Shown here: one piece after another, positions 56,201 to 64,000 of the stretch
Layout of the letters: each line of letters opens with the position of its first letter
How positions within the stretch are numbered: the stretch's first letter is position 1
Source: Callaeas wilsoni
Taxonomy: Eukaryota > Chordata > Aves > Passeriformes > Callaeidae
Assembly: GCA_013398955.1 (NCBI GenBank)
Contig: VWPU01013457.1
Coordinates: 62,001 to 126,000, forward strand
Direction of reading: 5' to 3'
Length of the DNA stretch: 64,000 nucleotides
Translations under genes and position numbers: made by a program
The notes under the pieces: model-generated
Database searches by the model: none
What the model was told of the DNA's origin: nothing
What the model saw: only the letters and a program-made list of their open reading frames with translations

Positions 56201-59200
56201 ACTTATTCTCATTCCTTCAACTCCAGCTTCCCAGAACTCAAATTTGTATTTTATATGTAAGAATTTTGTTCCACTTTTAAATATTTTTTTTTTGAAAAGA
56301 TGTTATAACAGCTTCACAATTCACCAACAACATGAAGATAGTAAGAATTTAAAGGTAGCGTTTCAAATTAAACGTCAGTTGCACTGCTATGTTCGAAGTC
56401 TAAAAAGAGAATCTGACTTACAGGCTACATAAGACCAAAACAAAGAGTAATTGGAAAGACAATGTTTTACATAAATTCCAAGAAAATAATTTCAAAAAAC
56501 AGAATCAACATCTTCAAATACTTGAACATCCTTCAGAATTTTTGTTATTTTTGACACTATTTCAATTCCTCTGTAGTTTAATATTCAGGCCGTTTAGTTA
56601 TCAGCAATGAAACAGTCCTGCTACTGCTAAAGTAAATTCTTAATGAAATATGAAAGGTGTGTGTACATACACATAACATAGACATGTAAATAAAGTATAA
56701 GCAAACACACATACGTAAAATACATGCATGTAAATAATAATACATGTATATAGCAAGTGATATGTGAATGCACATGAATGATGCATAGAATTCCAGAAAG
56801 CACTCCAAAAGGACAAATTACATTAGCTTGCAGTGAATGTTCACAGTTTGAAAAACTGAAAATGTAATGGTGTTTTTATAAATAAAGACCATTAAAAACT
56901 CCTAAGTGCAAACATTCTGCATTCACAGTTTTCATATAAGATTTTATCTTTCTGCATTATCACTTCCTCAAATCTCCTCTCCTGGCAATGTTAACTGTAC
57001 AATGTTGTAGGACTTGAGATGCAGCTTTAATTTTTGCTTTTTTTTTGTGACAGAAGGATAAAAGTGCTACTAAGTATATGGACATATATTGAGAAAACCT
57101 GAATAGATGAAATCTTCTAAAGTTCTTCAGAAACCAATCATTTTTCCAAGCCGAAGAGAATATCTTGTTAAAAAATTTCTCTGTACCAATGCACACAGCA
57201 CAAGCAACAAACAGAAGGAGCTGGACATCACAGTGCTGGTACAGAGCTATGCCCTAATTCCCACTACTGAGACTAGGTGGGAGAAATCCCATGACTGGAG
57301 CGTGACTATGGATGGCAACAAGCTGGTCAGAAGGGCCAAGAGGGTACCAAGGGGCAGCAGGGTTGCTTTCTACATCGAGAAATGAGTATATTGTGAAGAG
57401 TTGTCTCAAGAAAAGCCATGAGCAGGTTGAAAGCTTAGACACCAAGGTGGCTGGTATTTATTTCAGATCTAGGGGAGCCTATTGACAAAGCCTTCTTCCT
57501 CCAGCTACAGACAGGCATTGCTTTCGCAGGCTCTTGTCCTGCTGGGGACTTCAACCACTCTGACACCTGGAAAAGTGGCATGACAAGCTGTAGGAGACTC
57601 CTGGAGTGCATTATGGGTAACTTCACAAGGCAAGTAATAGACAGCCCTACCACAGGGAATGTGATACAGGATCTGGTGGTCACCAATGCAAGTCAGCTAA
57701 TCTGAGATATCAGGACTAGAGGCAGCCAGGGTTGCAGTTATCACACACTGATGGAGTTCATACTCCTGAGGGATATGGGCCAGGGTGAAGAGTAAAGTCA
57801 GGATACTGAATTTTAGGAAAGCAAACTTCCAATTGTAAAAGGAGTTAGGCCATAGGACTCCACAGGAAACTGCCCTCAGAGAGAAAGGAGCAAAACAGAG
57901 CTTTGTTGACACTTTCCATAAAACACAAAAGCTCTTGATACCTAGGTTTAAGAAATCGGGAAAGGAAGGCAAGAGACTGGCAGGGATGAGTCGAAACTTG
58001 ACTGATCAAACTAACAGGCAAGAAGTGCACAGGCAGTGAAAGCAGGGACAGGTATCCTGGAAAGAGCAGAGGGATGCTGTCTGGTAGCCAAGTCACTCTG
58101 TGTGATATTTGTAAAGTCTTGCCAATGAAGTGAAGACCCAAGTGACTTGAAAAACAGAAATATTGCACCCATTTTATAAAAGGGCAAAAGGATTACCCTG
58201 AGAACCACCAACCTGTCAACCTCACATCTGTGTCTGCAAAGATAATGGAATAGACCCTCCTAGAAGCTGTGCAAAGCTTCCATGTGGGGGACAAGGAGAT
58301 GATTCAGGACAGCCAGCACAGCCTTACCAAGGGCAAGTCCTGCCTAACCAACCCTGTAGCCTTCTATGATGCAGTAGCTATCAGCAGACAAGGGAAGAGC
58401 TACGGATGCCATCTATCCGGACTTCTCTAAGACTTCTGACATGGTCCCCAACAACATCCTTCTCTCTAAACTGAAGAGAGATGGATTCAACAGGTGGACT
58501 GTTCCAAAGGTAAGGAATTGGCTGGATGGCTGCATCCAGAGAGCAGTGATCAATGGCTCGGACTCTGGATGGAGACCAGTAATGAGTGACATCTCACTGG
58601 GGTCTGTACTGGAACCAGCAGTACTTAGTATTTTCATCAATGACATTAAGACCAAAGGATCGAGTGTACCCTTAACAAATCTGCAGATGGCATCAAGATC
58701 AATTGTGCAGTTGACACATCTGAAGGACAGGATCCCATCCAGACGGACCTGGACAAGCTGAAGAAGTGGGCTCCATGTGAGACTCATTGGGTTCAACAAG
58801 GTCGAGTTCCAGATCCTCCCGCACCTGGGTTGTGGCAACCCCAGGTATCAATACTGGCTGGGGGATGAACAGATCCAGCCCTGTCAAGAACTTGAGAGCA
58901 CTGGTGGATGAAAACCTCAATATGAGCCAGCAGCGTGCGCTTGCAGCCCAGAAAGTCAACCGTATCCAGGGCTGTATGGAAAGAAGTGTGGCCAGTGTGG
59001 CCAGCAGGTCAAGGGAGGTGATTCTGTCCCTCTACTCTGCCCTTGTTTGACCCCACCTGGACTGCTGCATCCTGCTCTGCAGCCCCCAACATAAGGGCAT
59101 AAAGCTGTTGGAGTGAGTCCAGAGGAGTGCCACAAATATGATCAGAGGACTGGAGCTTTCTGAAGAAAGGCTGAGAGAAATGGGGCTGTTTAGCCCAAAG

Positions 59201-59864
59201 AAGGCCCAAGTGAGACTTTATTGCAGCGTCTCAGTACTTAAAGGGGGTTTATAAGAAAGATGGGGACAAACTGATTAGTAGCGCCTGTAGTGACAGGACA
59301 AGGGGTAACAGTTTTTAAACTAAAAGATGGTGGATTCGGACTACATATAAGGAAGAAATATTTTGCAATGACTGAGGGTGAAGCACTGGAACAACGGGTT
59401 GCCCAGAGGTGGTAGATGCCTTATTCCTGGAAAAATTAAAGGTTAGGTTGGACGGGGCTTTGAACAACCTGATCTAGCGGAAGATGTCCCTGTTCATTGA
59501 AGAGGGGTTGGACTATATGATCCCTAAAGTTCCTTTCAACCCAAGCCATTCTACGATTCTACGAAAATTTTATGTATTTTAAATAGTTTGAGTGCACAGT
59601 ACGCACATTTTACCCGACCCTTTGTGAGGATTAAAATACAGCTGTCTTTCTACTGAAAAAAATGTGTGCGAGAATACTTAAATTATCTTTCCTTCAGAAA
59701 AGTTTCACCAAATTAAAAGGTACTCCATTTACCTGTTCTCTTTTTAATTTTTCACGCTTACGTATAAGTTCTATCAATAAACGTGCTCTTTCAAGATCAT
59801 GGCGCAGCCTTTGCCAATACTTCAATTTTTCTTTTAAGGCTTGCATTTCTTCATCGTCTTCTCT
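26061..59864 (-). CDS. BRD1: BRD1 (BRPF2), 3' part of gene: last ten coding exons
   Basis: Bromodomain-containing protein 1 is a nuclear scaffold of MYST histone acetyltransferase complexes (HBO1/KAT7, also MOZ/MORF, with ING4/5 and MEAF6) and reads chromatin through PHD, bromodomain and PWWP modules; this is family knowledge. In the sequence, ten minus-strand exons (59733-59864, 55874-56002, 54642-54954, 53611-53871, 49908-50396, 34708-34843, 33432-33559, 31465-31574, 28947-29101, 26061-26244) total 2037 nt, exactly 679 codons with the stop. All junctions are GT/AG and phase-consistent. Landmarks in this 678-residue part are [15 protein letters not shown] (before the bromodomain), HPMDF and KYNAKD (bromodomain), [23 protein letters not shown], and a PWWP domain with SGYPSYPAL. 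The ending SDID and the [16 protein letters not shown] segment fit BRD1 rather than its paralogues BRPF1 and BRPF3. The start codon, promoter and PHD exons are outside the window. No frameshift or premature stop was seen. Confidence 0.96.
26245..28946 (-). other. BRD1 intron, 2.7 kb
   Basis: Bounded by the donor at 28946 and acceptor at 26245. No repeat element is recognised and there is nothing coding. A purine-rich stretch on the plus strand spans about 27900-28700. Confidence 0.7.
28947..29101 (-). CDS. BRD1: BRD1 exon: second half of PWWP domain
   Basis: Residues 567-617 plus two bases of Trp618; 155 nt, acceptor tctcttacag, donor gtatgtta. It encodes [40 protein letters not shown] and [11 protein letters not shown]. 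The FFDNKRSW segment supplies the remaining aromatic cage Phe of the PWWP fold. The long insertion between the first PWWP strands ([16 protein letters not shown]) is typical of BRPF-type PWWP domains. Confidence 0.95.
29548..29653. repeat. A/C-rich low-complexity tract
   Basis: About 105 bp of plus-strand runs of A with interspersed CCCC and CAAA units in the BRD1 intron 29102-31464. The minus strand is T/G-rich and gives two spurious Phe/Leu-rich open frames of 92 and 98 codons. It ends in an almost uninterrupted A run. Confidence 0.85.
30671..31241 (+). mobile_element. solo LTR of an avian endogenous retrovirus (ERVL-like)
   Basis: About 570 bp beginning tgctggttttagcagggata and ending cctgggttaaacgacgaca. 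These are the typical ends of a common bird LTR family. The interior has a TATA-like gtatattgaactgggg (near 30940), ctgtctttatctcaacccat and ctccccccacccacggggag. No internal retroviral region flanks it, so it is a solo LTR. No clear target-site duplication was seen. It lies in the BRD1 intron 29102-31464, antisense to the gene. The family name is given from general recall and not checked. Confidence 0.8.
31465..31574 (-). CDS. BRD1: BRD1 exon: first half of PWWP domain
   Basis: Residues 530-566; 110 nt, two bases completing Glu530, phase 0 out; acceptor tttgttcttag, donor gtaagtgcc. It encodes [20 protein letters not shown] and [17 protein letters not shown]. The [14 protein letters not shown] segment is the family's version of the PWWP signature. 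Its two Tyr residues correspond to the aromatic cage that reads H3K36 methylation in BRPF1; the function is inferred by homology. Confidence 0.95.
33432..33559 (-). CDS. BRD1: BRD1 exon: region before the PWWP domain
   Basis: Residues 487-529 plus one base of codon 530; 128 nt, acceptor acttctgtag, donor gtaacta. It encodes [20 protein letters not shown] and [20 protein letters not shown] up to RIAA. This stretch is highly conserved in BRPF-family proteins and leads directly into the PWWP domain. Both splice sites and the phase match the neighbouring exons. Confidence 0.95.
33957..34307 (-). other. 116-codon open frame inside a BRD1 intron
   Basis: A minus-strand frame of 116 codons within the 1.1 kb intron between exons 33432-33559 and 34708-34843, on the same strand as BRD1. 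It starts [18 protein letters not shown] and contains [19 protein letters not shown] and [15 protein letters not shown]. No family is recognised, and no splice pair that would join it in frame to BRD1 was identified. An AATAAA on the plus strand near 34063 has no obvious link to it. It is likely a chance frame or repeat remnant. Confidence 0.15.
34708..34843 (-). CDS. BRD1: BRD1 exon: Arg/Ser-rich conserved patch
   Basis: Residues 442-486 plus two bases of codon 487; 136 nt, acceptor atgctgcag, donor gtaaaac. It encodes [20 protein letters not shown] followed by the basic-serine patch [20 protein letters not shown]. The patch is strongly conserved with human BRD1 and looks like a basophilic-kinase phosphorylation region (RRRCAS); this is inference. 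A 15.1 kb intron lies upstream of it, the largest in the window. Confidence 0.94.
37355..37902 (+). mobile_element. solo LTR, same family as the 30.7 kb copy
   Basis: About 550 bp starting tgtcctggtttctgctggaa and ending gctgaggttaaactacc. It contains gataatgttgataaacactg-like and ctctgccagtgagcaggtg segments, ggatattccataccatgg, a TATA-like catagataaac near 37605, and an attaaa polyadenylation motif near 37766. It resembles the family better than the 30.7 kb copy and may be younger or of another subfamily. It sits alone in the 15 kb BRD1 intron, antisense to the gene. Confidence 0.82.
43700..43772 (+). mobile_element. CR1 3' tail, very short
   Basis: About 70 bp with ggcattggactggataacct, ggccccttccaatccaaact and ctctatgatgttcc. 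This is the CR1 3' terminus with nothing recognisable to its left, so it is a severely 5'-truncated insertion inside the 15 kb BRD1 intron. Confidence 0.75.
45266..45292. repeat. (AT)n/(AC)n microsatellite
   Basis: An uninterrupted AT dinucleotide run followed by a short AC run, inside the 15 kb BRD1 intron. It is likely to be length-polymorphic. Confidence 0.9.
49908..50396 (-). CDS. BRD1: BRD1 exon: long exon with optional 128-codon segment
   Basis: Residues 279-441 plus one base of codon 442; 489 nt, acceptor aattttttcag, donor gtaaatg. The first part ([17 protein letters not shown] … [13 protein letters not shown] … TFLS) corresponds to the extra segment of the long human BRD1 isoform. 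The second part ([20 protein letters not shown] … KRLDTG) is common to both isoforms. A second acceptor inside the exon (cctttttgtctgtag, short exon starting at 50012) would drop 384 nt, keep frame and join E to VLPRLETLL. The segment is Ser/Thr/Pro/Asn-rich and probably disordered. Human isoform structure is recalled from memory, not looked up. Confidence 0.94.
50012..50026 (-). promoter_or_regulatory. alternative 3' splice acceptor inside BRD1 long exon
   Basis: Read on the minus strand, a pyrimidine tract cctttttgtctgtag ends just before 50012, inside the 489-nt exon. Use of this site removes 384 nt (128 codons) in frame and gives the junction [10 protein letters not shown] found in the short human BRD1 isoform as recalled. 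This suggests the two-isoform arrangement is conserved in birds. Confidence 0.6.
53088..53120. repeat. (AAAT)n microsatellite
   Basis: About seven AAAT-type units, the last ones with a C substitution, in the BRD1 intron 50397-53610. Confidence 0.9.
53611..53871 (-). CDS. BRD1: BRD1 exon: linker with coiled-coil after bromodomain
   Basis: Residues 192-278 plus one base of codon 279; 261 nt. It reads [20 protein letters not shown], then a Leu-rich heptad-like segment ([18 protein letters not shown]), a basic patch [20 protein letters not shown], and an acidic tail [15 protein letters not shown]. The acceptor is gacttcag and the donor gtaagattg. The coiled-coil character is inferred from the spacing of Leu residues. 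The basic patch could act in nuclear localisation or chromatin contact, but nothing in the sequence proves it. Confidence 0.93.
54642..54954 (-). CDS. BRD1: BRD1 exon: bromodomain core
   Basis: Residues 88-191 plus the first base of codon 192; 313 nt, phase 0 in, phase 1 out. It opens with [14 protein letters not shown] (ZA loop and helix A) and contains [15 protein letters not shown]. In that motif the Asn of YNA (residue 134 of this part) is the conserved acetyl-lysine-binding residue of bromodomains. [20 protein letters not shown] forms the last helix, and GMHLPERP…PFSWED follows. The reader residues are intact, so the domain should be functional. The donor is gtaagatg. The acceptor (tattcaaag) has a poor pyrimidine tract, which is unusual among these exons. 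Confidence 0.95.
55243..55506 (+). mobile_element. CR1 LINE 3' fragment in a short BRD1 intron
   Basis: About 260 bp: gggaaaatggcctcaagttg, gttcaggttggatattagga, catccatggaagcgttcaaa, and the tail gacctgatgaccttggaggt…ttcaacc…gattctatg. It belongs to a CR1 subfamily with the 'tggagttgccatcc' type of 3' region, different from the 6.2 and 57-59 kb copies. It makes up more than a quarter of the 919-bp intron between 54955 and 55873 and is antisense to BRD1. Confidence 0.88.
55874..56002 (-). CDS. BRD1: BRD1 exon: start of bromodomain (helix Z)
   Basis: Residues 45-87, [20 protein letters not shown] through [10 protein letters not shown]. The exon is 129 nt, phase 0 at both ends, with acceptor cttctttag and donor gtatgtttg. 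It supplies the first bromodomain helix ([16 protein letters not shown]) and the start of the ZA loop. A pyrimidine-rich acceptor and consensus donor support both boundaries. Confidence 0.94.
57175..59570 (+). mobile_element. CR1 LINE, about 2.4 kb, EN and RT remnants
   Basis: The longest CR1 copy in the window, within the 3.7 kb BRD1 intron and antisense to the gene. At the left, an endonuclease remnant is visible ([20 protein letters not shown], then [10 protein letters not shown]), and [11 protein letters not shown] follows near 57540. Reverse-transcriptase remnants include an [22 protein letters not shown] frame near 58320-58370, then [20 protein letters not shown] and FINDI at 58546-58650, and the ORF2 C-terminus [20 protein letters not shown] near 58893-58960. 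Frames shift repeatedly and the catalytic FADD-type motif is not intact. The tail ends with ttcctttcaaccc and attctacgattctacg. Full-length CR1 is about 4.5 kb, so the 5' half is missing. Confidence 0.92.
59733..59864 (-). CDS. BRD1: BRD1 exon: charged helix before the bromodomain
   Basis: Residues 1-44 of the part in this window, from [20 protein letters not shown] to KREKLKREQ. The exon is 132 nt, phase 0 at both ends, with acceptor ttcttag and donor gtaaatgg read on the minus strand. The sequence is highly charged and predicted helical. In BRPF1 the region just before the bromodomain has been mapped as binding ING5 and MEAF6, so a similar role is inferred here. The preceding exon, expected to encode a stretch ending in a Ser/Gln-rich LQSQRSSQQ-like sequence in human BRD1, was not found up to 64000, so the intron on this side exceeds 4.1 kb. 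Confidence 0.93.
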
Positions 59865-62800
59865 CTAAGAAAAGAATCAAAACGTTTCCATGAAATGAAA
59901 AATGCGTATCTCTTCTTATAAGAAAGTTCTATACAATCACAGAACATATGCACGTGAAAGGAGAAACTACTGTCTTATAGTTATGGCACTTACTCATGAG
60001 CTTCATGCTGCAACAACAGAAAACCTGCAGTCAGGGTATCTTCCAGAGTTACTCAAGGGTCTAACTGAAAGCAAAGCCTAAACTGGAAAGCAATCCTATG
60101 GCAAAGGCTATTGACATCAGAAGAAGCAACACAGCGAACAGCAATCTAGAAATACAACAAGCTGCAAAATACAATACGGCATTTTCACATCAAAACCCAA
60201 ACGAGGTGAACACCACCAGTTCCTTCAGAAACTCCAGCCTGGTAGAAACAAATTACTCATGTGGTCAACACCGTCCACCTCCCTCACACCCAGCAGAACT
60301 AGGACACACTTGTAACAAAACAAAATAATTACAGCTTGTGAGAACAGGAAATGAAAAGCTGTTTAGTAGATAATATAGAAACTTCAAATGGTAGTGCAGG
60401 TGAATAATGCAGCAATACACCCTTTTGGAAAATGGATGAAAGAATTTAACTTATACATTTTTTCAAAGTAAGTAATGTTTAAACACTTGCAGTATTTGGA
60501 TTGATTTGTACATAAAAAACCCAGAGTGTTTGTTTGCCTTTACTATTTTTCATAAGGAAAAGGGAAGATACTGGAATACTATTTATAAGATTCAAATGGT
60601 ATTGGTAATTCACCAGAAATGAGGCCATAAAGAAACTGAAGTCCTGATATTAATACCAAGTACACAAAAGAAATATCTGCTTTGGAAATTTATTACATTT
60701 GAAAAATAAGTATTTTATAAGTGCATCTCTGAGAGATATCCAAAACTTTGCATGCTTGCCCATAATAGCATAATGCTAATTGTTAAGTCATCTTGGAAGG
60801 TGTTCTAAAAGCTAAAACGAAAACAGTAAATTCCATAAGCTATAAAATATAGAAGACAGAGAAATAAAGGAAAGTGGCTAAGCAGATGAACAATAAAACA
60901 ACATTACAAATTATTACACTGAAAGCCATAAATTCCTTAAGAGAAGAATAATTTAGAAGTACCACAGGTCCTCTAAAGAAAGCTTGTGTAATTTTTCAGA
61001 TAGTCGACTCTGAAAATAGAATTACAAAACCTGGAAGCTTAAAAACATTATCTAATAGATTTGCCAGTGCTATAATTCTATTATCTGCATTGTATTTTAT
61101 TGCTTTATATACTTTGTAAAGGTAAAGCTTAGTTTTATTCAGATCTCTGACTTCACTGAAGTTGAAAATACTTAAAATATCAACTACCTCTGCACTAGAA
61201 TATAGCAATCTGGAAATAAGAGTTTGCTCCTCTTTTCAATCAGAAGAAAAAAAAAAACCTACAAAAAGAAAAATAACAATCTAAAAACTGGAGCTAGAAA
61301 CTTCTAGTTCCCTTTCCCAATGACTATTATAACTGATAGTTGTAATTTCTTTTAAAGAGTTAAATCTTGACATAGACACAAGATAATTTAACTGCTGGGG
61401 TCAGAATAGTTCAAAGTAAATTCTGACAGAAAAGAATATTAGTATTTTCAATAATTTTCAATTCCTTAAAATTCTGGAGACTCACTGAAATAGGAAGTCT
61501 ACATTGCCACTAACTGCTGCTCTCCTAAACCCCTTCATCTCTGAGTATAAACCCCATGTGTGGAAGCGCAACCGAACTCTTAACTGACATAGCTGCATTA
61601 TTTTTTCAGTCCTAATGTTTTTCAGAACCAAAATTAAATTTTGGTGACTGCCAGAAGTAGAAAGCTTGTCCTCCCTTTGCTTGCAAACATTCAGAGCCTG
61701 CTCTTTTGCCCTACGTAACTGCACAATTTAAGAAACTGGGGAACCGAGCCTGACGAAAGCTAAGTCAACAAAGCATACTAGTTTGAGGTTGGGTCAGGAA
61801 ACTTAAATACAGCAAGAAAAAATAACGTTACAAGAGGCCTTAGGGTAGTTTATTAGAGACTTAAGTATTTGGCTGAACCTCAAGGTGCAGTTGCACTCAA
61901 ATAAAATAAAAATCTTTCACCTGAATCAGTTGTTTTACCAGTTTCATTCCATAGAATAGGCACATACTTGTCAATCTGCAGATGTGACCCAAAATATCAA
62001 GAGCACCCTGCCTGACTTTTTTTTTGTGCACACATGCACTACCTTTCTGAATGGCACTCTGGCTTGGGGATTATTAGCAAGCCTCCAATTTTTTGACGCT
62101 TCTATGCGAAGTAATGTTAGCAGACGGTTTACAGCTTAAAAGCTAAGATAACCCTCCTTTGCTCTAACCTATTTATTATCTGACATACAACATATACCTT
62201 AATTAGATTAAAAGGTCCAGGGAAGTTGAAGAGAGCACAATGCACTGGTTTCCAACAACTAACCAGTAAAAACTTAAGACAGAAAGAGTTCCTTCCAAAA
62301 TTCTTGGCTGACATAGAAAGTTTCTATTAACTTGCTGATAGGAAAGTTCTTCTTCCAAGTCTTTCTTTCTACAACTGTCCTGAGAGCCACCAAGTTTCAT
62401 TTGACTGATAACACAAGAAAAACTTATAAAGAAATTCTCATTTGGAGAGGGGCTCTTTATCAGGAACTGTACTGATAGGACAAGGAGCAATGAGTACAAA
62501 CTAAAAGAAGGGAAATTTAATTAGCTATTAGGAAGAAATTTTTGACTGTGAGGATGGTGAGACACTGGAACAGTTGCCCAGAGAAACTGTTAATGCCCCA
62601 TCCCTGACAGCATTCAAGGTCAGGTTGGGTGGGGCATTGAGCAACCCGGTCTAGTGGAAGCTGTCCCTGCCCACGGCAACAGGGTGGGAACCACATGATC
62701 TTTAAGGACCCTTCCACTCCAAACCATTCTGGGAGTCTATGATTTTCCAATGGACTTAGTTCCTGCTGAACATAGTATTACTTAGAAAAGCTAAAACTTA

Positions 62801-64000
62801 TGCACTTATTAATACTGAGGGAAGAGGAAAGCATTTTTAAGTCTACACAAAGAACATGCAGCAACTGAGAACTCATCTCACCATTAGTATGCTACCAGTG
62901 TGTCCATACCATCAGGAATACTGCCAGTGTAGCACCATATTCCTTCTTATGCTGGATGTGGATGTGTGAGAACAGCCTCACTCCTTACAGAGATTGTAAC
63001 TTAATATGATATAAACAAAAATAGAATGACAATGATGAAACTGGACCTCGAGCAATACAATTAGTTTTATTAGCATGCTCTACTGGACTTGTATGCCAAT
63101 CAGACAAAACCATTTAGTGGTTGCAACTTGTGTTCTTAATGAAATCTTCAGTGCAGGTGTGACCTTAAGTCATCAGCACCTCCTTCTTTATTTCTTCTAA
63201 CAGTGGCTTTAAAGCAATCACTACAGCAGCAGCAAGCTTCTACACTTAAATTTCAAGCCTTATTTTCATTCAAGTGTTCTTAAAGTTCAGGGAAAAAACC
63301 TAAAATAGTAAGGATGTAAATCTATTAGAGTATTTCAATACCTTTCCTTAATTTCTAGGTGGAGAGAGAAGTGAGAGTATAAACCATTCTCTCACAGAGT
63401 TCTTTATCCCCGCACATGGTGAGGCAGTCCAGGTCTTTTTGCCTGGTTTAGAACTCTCAGACCTTCAAAACTATACCACAACTGAACTCTGAAACACATT
63501 TATTAGGAAGTAAGTCTAGATCATGAAGACCTCTCCCTTTTCCAAATTTGTTCTAGTAAACAGAGAGTGATCAAAACGGCTTTCCACCACACATCCTGAA
63601 ACCATTTTCAGGGTTTTGGTTCCTCATTGTAACACTGCTTTTCTGTTTAAAAAACAATTTTAAAAAAATCTGAATCTGCATTACACCACTGTTTATATTT
63701 CTTTGATTAACTGAAAAATCTACGTAGGTTTCTTGATATTCTGACCCCTCCCCTCACATAAAATGAAAAGAATTTTCCCATCTGGACTGAAATGAACAAA
63801 ATAGTCATCCTCATCTAAAAATTTTTAAGGTACTCTCACAACAGCTGTACCATAGCTGTTTATTGTCTTGATTACAATTTGGCTTATACTTGGGAGTAAC
63901 AAAATACATTAAATGCCTTGCAGTTATGACAGCTTTAATAAATAGCTATTGAAGGTGCTATGGAGAAGACACAGTGTCATACACAGGACACTTGCTACTC
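59865..64000 (-). other. BRD1 intron running off the right edge
   Basis: More than 4.1 kb with no exon found on the BRD1 strand. It contains only the CR1 fragment at 62447-62744. An 80-codon minus-strand frame at 61482-61724 is charged at its start but matches no BRD1 segment I know. Confidence 0.6.
62447..62744 (+). mobile_element. CR1 LINE 3'UTR fragment
   Basis: About 300 bp matching the CR1 3' noncoding end: tgataggacaaggagcaatg, then gaagaaatttttgactgtga, cattcaaggtcaggttgggt and the tail acccttccactccaaaccattctggg…tctatgatt. It lies in the intron at the right edge of the window, antisense to BRD1. Confidence 0.9.

Noticed and set aside
26061..59864. BRPF1 or BRPF3 as the identity of the gene
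   Set aside because: The C-terminal SDID, the [16 protein letters not shown] segment and the [16 protein letters not shown] sequence fit BRD1 better than either paralogue.
61482..61724. 80-codon minus-strand frame starting MQLRRAKEQALNVCKQRE, considered as a further BRD1 exon
   Set aside because: It does not match the BRD1 segment expected before REDDEEM and shows no matching splice sites.

Overview
The window looks like bird nuclear DNA. It is AT-rich and intron-rich. It carries several 3'-anchored CR1 LINE insertions with the typical CR1 tail (… ttccaaccc … attctatgattc-like), long terminal repeats of a kind common in bird genomes, and one vertebrate gene. The species cannot be named from this sequence; a neoavian bird is a reasonable guess from the LTR types.

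The one confident gene is BRD1 (BRPF2), on the minus strand. Ten consecutive coding exons lie between 59864 and 26061. Together they encode the last 678 residues and the stop codon, and every junction keeps frame with GT/AG sites. They cover the helical segment before the bromodomain, the bromodomain, a linker with an optional 128-codon segment, a Ser/Arg-rich patch and the C-terminal PWWP domain ending in SDID. The 5' exons (start codon, EPC-like motifs, PHD-zinc knuckle-PHD) lie beyond position 64000. The 3'UTR runs left from 26060 to roughly 24.8 or 24.4 kb.

Layout: 1-24.3 kb is a gene-poor flank downstream of BRD1. It holds one CR1 fragment (6.2-6.9 kb), a GC-rich endogenous-retrovirus-type block (15.3-16.2 kb), a decayed LTR (18.7-19.0 kb) and an unidentified, partly open stretch next to the BRD1 3' end (23.8-24.3 kb). 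From 24.3 to 59.9 kb is BRD1. Its introns carry solo LTRs at 30.7 and 37.4 kb and CR1 copies at 43.7, 55.2 and 57.2-59.6 kb. From 59.9 to 64 kb is a further BRD1 intron with a CR1 tail at 62.4 kb. Every recognisable intronic element is antisense to BRD1.

No CRISPR, operon, tRNA, rRNA or convincing new multi-gene system is visible. The most useful observations are an in-frame alternative 3' splice site inside the longest BRD1 exon, the uniform antisense orientation of intronic elements, and two unexplained open stretches on the BRD1 strand (33957-34307 and about 23780-24310).
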